Shown: positions 26,050 to 35,115 of the stretch, piece by piece
How positions within the stretch are numbered: the stretch's first letter is position 1
How the letters are laid out: the number at the start of each line of letters is the position of its first letter
DNA from: Didymodactylos carnosus
Lineage: Eukaryota; Rotifera; Eurotatoria; Philodinida; Philodinidae
Length of the DNA: 54,595 bases
Direction of reading: 5' to 3'
NCBI GenBank assembly: GCA_905250885.1
Contig: CAJNOQ010000333.1
Span: 1 to 54,595, forward strand
Program-made: the position numbers and the translations under genes
The notes under the pieces: model-generated
Told to the model about the DNA's origin: nothing
The model's input: the letters and a program-made list of their open reading frames with translations, nothing else
The model's database searches: none

Positions 26050-26075
26050 ATAAACAAAAAAAAATTATCTAAAAC
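26050..26075 (-). promoter_or_regulatory. Splice acceptor and 19-nt leader of NAA30
   Basis: On the minus strand TTTTGTTTTAG ends at 26069, followed by a 19-nt T-rich leader and the ATG. It fits a spliced-leader acceptor or a 5' UTR intron. Confidence 0.5.
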
Positions 26076-27300
26076 AAAATTAAAGTCACGTACATTTTTC
26101 TTAGAAAAAGAAATAAAACAACAATTTTATATGCAGTGAAGTAGTACATGTATGGTACCAGTAGGTATTTTTTGTTTTAATAACAGGATCGGTTATAACC
26201 GGTCCATTTTTCAAGTAAAAACTTTGTATCGCATCGATGAACCATCTTGAGAAAGTCTGTGAAGTCTTATTTTGTAGAGTAAACATTTGTGTAAAAAAAC
26301 TGTCGACTAGAAACAATTAAAAAATTTCTCCGATTTTTAAAACTGCTTTCTCAAAGAGCCTCTGCATGGCTAATCTGAACTTTCGACAAAATTCTGTAGT
26401 AAGAATAACTATATAACATGGAAAAACATGACTAAGCATTCAAAGTGATGAATCATCCGTTATCAGGATTATTAATTAAGACGATTTCTTACGAAGATTG
26501 TTAACGTGTATGCCGTTAAAGTTGTTTACATTAGAGCGATATCACGTTCGATCGAGTGTATTGTGGATTCCAATCCATAAAATTGTATTTCCAGTTGCAG
26601 CCTTCAATAATTCTCTTTAACATTCAATATATAAAACAAGATCGAACAAATGATTGAGTAATGGAATTGTGTCTGTTATCCATGACTTTTCAATATTATT
26701 TACTTCTCAGGTGTCAGCAGAGGAAAAACGATTTTCGCCGATCTTCGAATAAAAATGGTGAATATCAGGTACTGTTACATTGTATAAATACTATGATTTA
26801 TTAAAGACTGATCGTTTCTGAGATTATTTGATAAGAATATGTTATTGATCAATAAAATAATAAACAAACAAGGGCAATTAAACCATTCACGATATTAATT
26901 ACTTCGTTCATTTGAGAAAGTATTGTTTTGTTATATACTCGTAAAATTAATACTAACATATGGTACCACTGAAAAAAACAGATAAAAAGTAGAAATAAAT
27001 TAAAACTGAATGATATAAAACACTTACAGAAACTAAAAAATTTCACTAACAACGAAATCACAATGTTTTTCAACGTTTTTGTTAATATCATTTTGACCCC
27101 AATACCGTGTATGTTTCAAGCAGGTTCAATTCCTGTCATCGTTGAGTTTAAAGATGCCATATCTAAGAAAGGTTTTTCTCTATCACTGCTGAGTGATGCG
27201 TTTTGTCCAATGTACTAAAATCCTTTTTGACATAGTTTCTACTGAAGACATCAAGTTTTTGTTTATATATTGTTGTTGTTTTTTCTTCTAAACTATTTTC
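26076..27300. other. Intergenic, no gene seen
   Basis: Upstream region of NAA30. The minus-strand ORFs at 26101-26316 and 26849-27091 have no recognisable motif, and the second is a T-rich hydrophobic translation. A tRNA T-arm-like sequence near 27120 is noted among the rejected items. Confidence 0.5.
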
Positions 27301-27309
27301 AAACCACTC

Positions 27310-27850
27310 TGGAAAAGAAATTTTTACTGGCACTTATGCGGTACCAGTGTGCGCTAGAAAAGATTTTCAAGTTTCGCACTAATGCGCATCTGTGCGGATT
27401 GATACTTTTTCAGAGGTGGGCACCGGTGCCGTTATGTCATAAGAAATTTTCTTACTTTATCGGCCGGCACTCCTGCGCACCAGTGCCAAATTTTTTTTCA
27501 ATCACCATTTTGTTTTGTCGACGTTCGTCTATATAAACACCACAGTGTACTTGTGATGTTTCGAATATCGTTTTGATTTCATTTCTTCCGTCTCATAAGA
27601 GAAGTGCTAAGGCAGCATCGCACGCTTACGACATGCCAGTGTAGTACTGGTACATATCCGTGCTGTACTTTAATTAATGCAAAATTAAGGAAATGTAACC
27701 ATAATAGAGAACTGACTAAATAAGTTTCAATGCGGCACTTTTTTTATATAAATATATCGGCACTACCTGGTACGGGTGCGCATCGGTGCCAGTGACCGAT
27801 GGCATACCAGGCGCACTAGAGATTTTTTTGTAGGGCACTCGCTCATGCTG
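27310..27850. repeat. GC-rich dispersed-motif cluster (possible DNA-element remnant or regulatory block)
   Basis: In AT-rich surroundings this stretch is full of related short motifs in both orientations: GGCACT, GGTACCAGTG, GCGCATCNGTGC, CACCGGTGCC, GGTGCCAGTG and CATACCAGGCGCAC. Units lie near 27330-27360, 27380-27440, 27465-27490, 27630-27650 and 27765-27820. A TATA-like TCTATATAAAC lies at 27529-27539. There is no coding capacity and there are no clear terminal repeats. Transposons with subterminal binding-site arrays look like this, but so could a regulatory cluster. Confidence 0.45.
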
Positions 27851-27859
27851 TGGAACTAG

Positions 27860-29240
27860 TTTACATCGAATATGGCTAAAACAAATACAGACAGCAGCGA
27901 CTCATCAACAAAATTTTGCATATGGAATGGTCGTTGTAGTCTAAGCACTTTTCATAAAATGGAGTACTAAGTTGTTATCCAATGTTTTCGTTTTACTATT
28001 GCTATTTGTTAATGTTGTACTCGTTGTAATTTTTTTCTTTCATTCAGTATGTTATATAATTTCGGTAAATTCGGTTTCATGTGAGCAATTTCATGTTTAC
28101 TCAACTGACATAAATTTTTATATTGGTTAAGGGCTATTACATAGGACATACGGCTTAATATGCTTAATCGATGATTGACTTCTTCGGTCACACGGGGCAA
28201 TGGCCATATGATCAGAAATATTTCCAAAATTTTTTGATCAGAATTTTCTTCAGATATCAGTTGATAGAATTATTGTCGATTCAAATTATCTAATTTCTTC
28301 TAGTCTATCATTTCATAACTATGTTTTTTGAATATTCATTGTTTCAATATCTTCGCGTTGATATTGGTTTGACTGAGATCTTTATTATAAAATATCCGTA
28401 ACGTTCTATCCCACGATTATCAATTCTGGCCATGTGTATTACTCACATCTTCATCATTAATTGTTTAATAATCTGAAAGAAATTATCAAATTTTCATCAT
28501 TTTTTAGAAACTAATTTGGATCACATTCTCACAAATGTGGCATTTTTTTGTAATCAAGATTATATCTTGCGTTTCTATCTGAAACAATAAAGCAACGAAG
28601 ACTCTATCACGAAAGAATATTAAGAATAAATGTTTTTGTTTATAAGTCAGATGTAGTGTTAACCGCATCAATTGGCATTAATCAACCAAGTGTCGTAGGT
28701 TTGCGTTAACATCAGACAAACAGACATTTAAATATCAAGTTATACAAGGATGTACTGGAGATGAAATACGTTACACATTATGTCTTCATTAAAATTAGCA
28801 AAAAAAGCCAAAGAATTTACGCTTACTCATGGTTTCGATCTAGAGTAAGGTAGAAAATATCGCCATTTGTGCGCGGAGGTATGTGAAATGGTAAAACTAT
28901 TTTGAGCGTAAAGAGCTAAATGTGAAGGATTAAACCCGCAATCAAGTTCGAGATAACTTTCATATGAATTACAAAAACTATCAACTAAAAAACGATGAAA
29001 AGCTTGTTGAATAATTTGCTATAAGTGTCAACTGAATTCGATAAGCTCCGCGTCTTATGCAGTATTTCAAATTGAACTAAGTGTAAGCGGACAGAAAAGA
29101 ATAGGTACTATTTAAACAATCTATTTAAACTCTATCTAAGGCAAAAAAACAATCAGCGTGTCCAAGTTCGTTGTTTGTGACAAAGAAATTATTTCTTTCT
29201 GATCTTTTCTGTCTGTATGCGTGCACGAGTGTGTTTTTTT
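27860..29240. other. Intergenic, no gene seen
   Basis: Region between the motif cluster and RPS9. The minus-strand ORF 28009-28227 (72 codons, no motif) and a short plus ORF near 28781-28846 have no recognisable homology. RPS9 poly(A) signal candidates (plus TTTATT) occur near 29238-29246. Confidence 0.45.
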
Positions 29241-29377
29241 ATTTATTCTTTTTTAATAAATAACAAAATCAAAAACAATAATCTGGATTTTTTCGTGCTT
29301 GTTGCAAATAACACAAAAGTTGGAAAAACACGCACATTCCAGAATAATTAAATGGTCTTGTCTTTTTCCTTTGTGGT

Positions 29378-30245
29378 TTAATCTTCTTCTTCTTCATCTT
29401 CTGCTTTTGCACCTTTTTCACCTTTTTTCATGTTTTTTCGTTTCACACGACCTAAAAAGGAAAAAACAATATGATGGTATAATCTTTTATTTTTAATACA
29501 GACATAAAATTTTGAGGATCCTGTTCTTATTGAATTGATTCCTTATCATACGCTAGTCATCTTTTTTGTACGCTAAGAATATAACAATTTTTGTTTACCT
29601 GGACGGCCGCCACTAGACAATGGAGACCGTAAAGCAAAATCGATATGTTTTTGTGAATCCAAACGAACAATAAATGATGGTATATTAACAACTTGTTTAC
29701 GTACACTAAAAAATAAACAAGATGAAAGTAAACTTCCATCGTTTTTTGTTTCTTATTCGAGTCATTTTACATACCGTATATGACGCTGACGAATCAGTAC
29801 ACGCGCATGATGAATACTTTTTGCCAATGCTAAACGTAACAATTGTGTTTGTAAGCGACGCTCTAAGAAATCCTCAACTTTGAGACCTAACACGTAATCG
29901 AGTTTCATTTTTGTTTCATCCAATACACCAATACGAACTAAACGACGTAAAAGGGCATTGCCTAAAAAAGGAAAAAAAACAGTAAAGCGTTAAATTTAGT
30001 CAGCATAAGTAGACTTTTCCATTTGTACCTTCAAATAACCTTTTTGGATCTTTTTCATCAAGCGTAAGTAGTTCACGAGCTGCTTTACGTATTTTTGCTA
30101 GTGTATAACGAACTCTCCATACTTCGCGTTTATTACGTAAACCAAATTTTCCAATTAATTCTAATTCTTGATCTAAACGTTCTTTTTCATACGGACGACG
30201 AGGCGTCGAATATGTTTTATTACTGACTAATGGAATACGAGGCAT
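29378..30245 (-). CDS. RPS9: 40S ribosomal protein S9 (uS4)
   Basis: Four minus-strand exons (30245-30029, 29961-29775, 29705-29599, 29451-29378) join to 194 residues, the same length as human RPS9. uS4 binds 18S rRNA in the 40S body and acts in small-subunit assembly and decoding fidelity. The sequence is nearly that of other animals: [40 protein letters not shown], the S4 RNA-binding region [48 protein letters not shown], and a basic then acidic tail (RVKRKN..EDEEEED). All introns are short (about 68, 69 and 147 bp) and GT-AG. Only one locus is in the window. Confidence 0.98.
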
Positions 30246-30275
30246 TCTCTTTTAGTCTGTCACATCAATCTAAAA
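30246..30275 (-). promoter_or_regulatory. Splice acceptor and 24-nt leader of RPS9
   Basis: Minus-strand TTCGTTTTAG ends at 30270, followed by 24 nt (ATTGATGTGACAG...) before the ATG. It fits a spliced-leader acceptor or a 5' UTR intron; the pyrimidine tract is moderate. Confidence 0.45.
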
Positions 30276-32270
30276 CGAACGTCGTAAAAATTTAGATACA
30301 AAGACAGTAACAATTAACACTAAAATGTAGGCCCTGTAACTGTTCAATCCCACGGAAAACATGACGACATTAAAAAAACCTCTGAAAACCTGGTCGTCGT
30401 TTTGCTTGTCATTGGTTCGCAGCTATTGTTCATCCAACTACCGACACTCAAATTTGATCAATGTCAACAGAAAGGTTTGATTACGATCTACACGCTTTTC
30501 GGTTCGGTCGGATGTGAAAATGGTTGAAAATAATGTATAAATTAAAGAAGAACTCAGTAAAATATACAGTCACACGTTAGAAGTTAATTCTTTCAAAGAA
30601 GTTCTCTAGAACTGTTTCTAGATACAAGCTTATTTCTGTCTGGGTACATCGAATTTCTCGGGTTCAAATCAAACTACAAAAGGAAGGTGACGACTAAGAA
30701 GAAAGGTGATTGGAGCTTAGGTTAAATCTTATTCTCCTCGAATCAACAATTTTCTTCAGAAAAAATTAAAAACCTACAGGACTTATAACTAAAAACTAAG
30801 GTAGAATTCTTAGTACGTATGTACATCAAAATATTCGTGATGCTGAGTGAGACCTATGATTTTGCTTCTACAAATAAAGGCTTCAGTATCCGAAAAATGT
30901 CTTATTTTCAGCCAATTGATGAATAGTTCAGCTCATAACAGCTGATGTTATGCTACCCCATCTATTTCTCATGAATTCCATTCTCTTCCACTCGTTTGCG
31001 TGACGGTCCACAGTAAAGCTAATGATTTTTTTGATTAAGCGACCAAACGTGAATGAAAGTCAATGCTTGTTTCTGAGGAAATCGTAAATCTCTGAAAGCT
31101 GTGGGCGGGATTGTTTAGATGTTGAACTTGAAATGCATGGTAATAAACAATGGAGAAAAAATTCAAGAATCGGCTGGACAAAAAAGTTAGATATAAGAAA
31201 TGTATAAATTACAAATCAAATCTCTGTAATTACTACCACAAAAAAATATCTTAGCGATTTGACTATAAGCTCGTCGAAATTTATCAGTATATTTTTTGAT
31301 GGCAACTAGCTAGAAAATATTTGTTTCACAAAAGCTGATTTATAGTCGAATTCAATATACAATGTTGTTGTATATTCCAGTTCTTTTAATTTGAAAAGGA
31401 GTTGAACATTTGATTCAATTAATGCTAACGAATGATGATGATGATTTAAATCGCATGCGTCAATCGTAACATGTTTGGATAATTTAAACAAAATCCAGTT
31501 TATTTTTATTCTTTTTTGAGTTTTCGATGTATGCTTAACTGATTGGAGAGAACGAATTATTCAAGAGAGTTGATTGGCAGACATGTTTCTTCTGGTCTGA
31601 ACAATGTCCGACGAACATACACTAACATATCCGTTCTTGCTTTATATTTTCACTAGTCACATTTACTACAGTATATAACAGCTGATAATAGAAGACAGCT
31701 GTTTTTACGGACGTCTAACATTGTTTCTTTCTTTTATTGTCATTTTATTTTCTGACGATCATGTATAAGTAAGCACATAGCGAAAATTCGTGAATAATCA
31801 AAACGAATTGGATTATGTTAAAATTTTTAGATGTATTTTCAATCTTCTTTGTTTTGATCGTTATTCAGAATTACTCTGCCTTGGGGGTATTTAGTCGAAA
31901 AATGCTGAATATTTAGCAGAACTTTAATATAACGGCGTAAAGCAAAAAGAATCTAAAGAATATTGCATTGTTATTAAATTAAATAACATTTTCACATCAT
32001 GATTCCAGAGTGTATTTAAATTGTACGATGAATTAATCAGTTGTACGGTAAAAGATATTTAAAATATCATCAGCAGAACTTATTCTAACCTATTTTATTA
32101 AGTGAATCTATCTAGAACTGGGCAAAAACAATACAATAATTGACACAGAAATTTGTAAGTTGAATGATAACGGTAAGAACCTGTTGGATCTGTTATACAT
32201 CTGGTAAACATACATTTAATCCCCGTCAAAGTAGAAGAGCAAATAGGTCTTTGTGCTGACACGTAAACGT
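30276..32270. other. Intergenic, no gene seen
   Basis: Two kb upstream of RPS9, presumably with its promoter. No ORF with protein-like content; the minus ORF at 31306-31491 has no motif. No repeats were recognised. Confidence 0.5.
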
Positions 32271-32274
32271 TGCT

Positions 32275-32440
32275 CTCCTAAGACTAAGACTGTTTTATTC
32301 AGGAAAAGTGTGAACCATCAAAGGTCACCGACCTGTAATAACAATGACTCAAGCCAAGCAATATTAAAAGAGTAAAAAAAGAACAGAATAAACAAGACAA
32401 CTAACGTTAGGACCAGAAGTAGTAGTCTCCAATCAATTTC
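32275..32440 (-). mobile_element. LINE 3' end, family A copy 2
   Basis: On the minus strand this carries the same terminal block as the copy at 1.6 kb: GAGTCATTGTTATTACAGGT, then CGGTGACCTTTGATGG and CTGAATAAAA. Only the 3' UTR remains. It identifies a dispersed LINE family with a conserved 3' stem-loop. Confidence 0.65.
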
Positions 32441-33140
32441 TCTTCATTACTCGTTAGTTGAGATACTCTTCAATGTAATTAATGATATTGAAAGAAGAGA
32501 ACCTGTATACTGTGACAATCAACACAAAAATAGTCTATCTTTCGTTCACGGTGGATCGAAATAACTTATGAAAAAAAGGACATATGATAAAAATTACCTT
32601 GTTATTTGACTTTATACGTGCATAAAAATGCTGCTGTTTCGCAAACCCTGAGTTTTACAATTAATAATAGACAATTGTGATTGCCAAAAGATACCCTTTC
32701 CTGGGTACCTCTTGGGGTTCTTGCGTGATTCGCGTTAGCTTTCTTCGGGATTCCTGTTTTCAGGAGATTTCTCCATTTTTTCTGTGGGTATCATGCTAAA
32801 TAAACGCAAAATCTTGTTTTCGAAAAGAATCACGGTTTTAGAACTCCTGAAGGGGATTCTAGAAAAAAAATTAGGCCGGTTTCTCGATTTCATGAATGTA
32901 TTCGCCATTTTGTTTACAATCAGCCACATTCTTTTTAAAAGATTTTGGAAAATTTTAGTGAATGATGATACAATATCAGAAAGTCACTATAACGTTCATA
33001 CTTCTGAATGTGCGACTTGCGAGTACAAACTTAATTAAAATTCATAGAAATTTCAAAAATATCGGGAAACACCCGAGATTTTTTGCATGCACGTCGACTA
33101 GGACTTAAAGAATTGTTTAATAACTCCTGTTAGTGAGTAA
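32441..33140. other. Intergenic, no gene seen
   Basis: Overlapping ORFs on both strands at 32735-33038 are mutual shadows without motifs. No repeats were recognised. Confidence 0.45.
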
Positions 33141-33142
33141 TA

Positions 33143-34048
33143 CATAGGACGATCCAAAAGTTCTTGGAACTGTTAAAACATTATCCAAGGAAAATAGATT
33201 CGATTCATCAATCTACCACAAACGTTGGAGGTCATCAACTCGATGTTCAATACAAATTTGCATCCTCCAGATCCGCTTTTGAAACGTCTTTTTTATATTC
33301 ATGACAAGTATCGAGTTCAGTACCTTGGTTATTACTTTACTCAAACTTTTTGTATCTGTATATTTATCTAGTCTATCTCTAGGGTAACTGAGAAGCCATA
33401 CGTCGGAAGAGTAAGGTGGGTTGAATACGTCAGATGAGTTACATGTCTTGTTTTCCTTCTTTACGATAGTTAATAACAATGTTTTTTACATGTAGTTGTG
33501 TATGTCATAATGGAATCTGACAACATTCGTTCCTCATGTTGATGTTTTTTTTGATAATTTCTTAATTAGTGGTGTTAAACATTCATTAAAATAATCAATA
33601 GTATTAACAGATACCCTCCGATTGTATTCGATGAATAAGTGGACCAGTTGCCATAAATAAGATCAACGTTGATGCTTTTCGTATTGTTACCTTTTAACGA
33701 TAGTTGGAGGGCTTTCCCTTTCCTGTTAACCATGGTTTTGATTCAGTCATGCGATCGTACATGTGCATCTCATCGCTAGTGATTATATCATATAATAGCT
33801 ATACACCACTTTCAAACTTCTAAGTTTTAATATTAAACAAAAAATTTGAACTGCCTCAATAACCAAGGTACTGAATTCGATACTTGTCATGAATATAAAA
33901 AAGACGTTTCAAAAGCGGATCTAGAGGATGCAAATTTGTATTGAACATCGAGTTGATGACCTCCAACGTTTGTGGTAGATTGATGAATCGAATCTATTTT
34001 CCTTGGATAATGTTTTAACAGTTCCGAGAACTTTTGGATCGCCCTATG
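33143..34048. mobile_element. Mariner/Tc1-like element with 191-bp terminal inverted repeats
   Basis: A 906-bp element flanked by TA on both sides (33141-33142 and 34049-34050), the target duplication of Tc1/mariner elements. Arms 33143-33333 and 33858-34048 are reverse complements with about 4 mismatches in 191; the ends start CATAGGRCGATCCAAAAGTT, which resembles mariner ends. The interior on the minus strand carries a decayed transposase fragment: TSDEMHMYDRMTESKPWL, the first part of the DD(34)D region, then a stop, KVTIRKASTLILFMATGPLI and further stops. It cannot make transposase, so any movement would need a partner in trans. It sits 13 bp from the acceptor of the 34078 ORF. Confidence 0.85.
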
Positions 34049-34050
34049 TA

Positions 34051-34077
34051 CTTATTGCTTTTAGATAAACTAACGCC
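34051..34077 (+). promoter_or_regulatory. Splice acceptor and 13-nt leader before ORF 34078
   Basis: TTATTGCTTTTAG ends at 34064, then 13 nt to the ATG. The mariner-like element ends immediately upstream, so it lies within the intron or outron of this transcript if the acceptor is used. Confidence 0.45.
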
Positions 34078-34575
34078 ATGATCTATTCACGTCGCAGACT
34101 TGAAGATGAACTTTGGCATATACATGCCCCGTTAAAAAAGGAAAAACGTGAAATTGTCACTGTTCCTCCACCCTCGCAAATCCCTTACTTAAACGGTGTG
34201 ATGGATAACGATTTCGATATAAATAGCCCAAAATCAATTTATGTCGAAGATACCGATCCGGACTACATCCATATGCCTAAATTACGTAGTAGGCTTGATC
34301 TACTCGTTCACCGTGATCCAGCACTGAAAAAGTCAAAAGAACCTGTTGGATATCCAACACCAGATTGGTGGAATGCAATGTGCACTCCAGTAACATGTGT
34401 CACGGTGGATAAAGAAAGTAAACGATCAACTGGTCATATGTTTGATGCTCCACATTACTTGGACCATAAAAATTACCAAAAACGACAAGAAGAAAATCAA
34501 AAGCCATATTGTGCTGATGGAAATAATAAAAATAAGATATCACATTTGGGACAACTACCATCGAGAAAAAACTGA
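34078..34575 (+). CDS. Unidentified 165-residue protein, intronless
   Basis: An open frame from ATG 34078 to TGA at 34573-34575 with balanced amino-acid content. It is hydrophilic, with no signal peptide or membrane segment. It is Pro- and Trp-containing, with phrases such as ELWHIHAPLKKEKRE, VPPPSQIPYLNG, DPDYIHMPKLRSRLDLLVHR and VGYPTPDWWNAMCTPVTCVT. Its 5' layout (acceptor 13 nt before the ATG) matches its neighbours, and AATAAA follows at 34850-34855. Short, Pro/Tyr/Trp-patterned proteins of this kind are common among ciliary microtubule-associated proteins, but that is only a resemblance; no family is recognised. It is convergent with the CCP5-like gene. Confidence 0.7.
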   Translation: MIYSRRRLEDELWHIHAPLKKEKREIVTVPPPSQIPYLNGVMDNDFDINSPKSIYVEDTDPDYIHMPKLRSRLDLLVHRDPALKKSKEPVGYPTPDWWNAMCTPVTCVTVDKESKRSTGHMFDAPHYLDHKNYQKRQEENQKPYCADGNNKNKISHLGQLPSRKN

Positions 34576-34849
34576 AGTTTTCTTTCCTTTTTCATATTTT
34601 CTGTATTGTAAATTGAAATATATTTTTTTGATTTGGATATATACGATTAGCCGTATTTACGCTCTTTCAAAAACAAATCATTGTTAATTAGAAAGAATTT
34701 ATGTATATGTGAAAAGTATATTTATGATTGAAAGTTTTGGAATACTTAAACTGTTGGTTTCATCCTATTTACAACAAAATTTATCCACATCCCAACTTTA
34801 TGTTGGATATCTTTTACTATTTTGCTTTCATTCTTACTAGTTTAAAGGA

Positions 34850-34855
34850 AATAAA
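34850..34855 (+). terminator. Poly(A) signal of ORF 34078
   Basis: AATAAA in an AT-rich 3' UTR, 275 nt after the stop. A minus-strand AATAAA for the convergent CCP5-like gene lies at 34915-34920, so the two 3' ends nearly meet. Confidence 0.45.
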
Positions 34856-35115
34856 ATGCAGAATTTTTTTTACATTCGATTATTTTGTAACGACTTAAAT
34901 AAATTTAACATTGTTTTATTCGCCTTTCTTTTGAGTCTGTGTTACATATATACATAAAAATTATTAAGTTTACTTCGTTCATACTTTGTCTATTTACTAA
35001 ATGAAAGTATAAAAGATAATAAAAACATTTCACATGTGAGATTCACGCAAAAATAAATTAGTAAAAAAATATCGTCAGACATAAACACTCACACACATAC
35101 ATACAGAGAAAAATA

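Noticed and set aside
27115..27145. tRNA T-arm-like sequence with a B-box match (GCAGGTTCAATTCCTGT)
   Set aside because: The five-base stem and loop fit, but upstream I find no A-box, anticodon arm or matching acceptor stem at tRNA spacing.
33213..33479. Minus-strand ORF of 88 codons
   Set aside because: It lies mostly in the left arm of the mariner-like element and has no transposase motif; the complementary right arm gives the same kind of chance translation.
34397..34687. 96-codon plus ORF overlapping the 34078 gene
   Set aside because: Out-of-frame shadow of the 165-residue ORF; its translation becomes hydrophobic and T-rich past the real stop.
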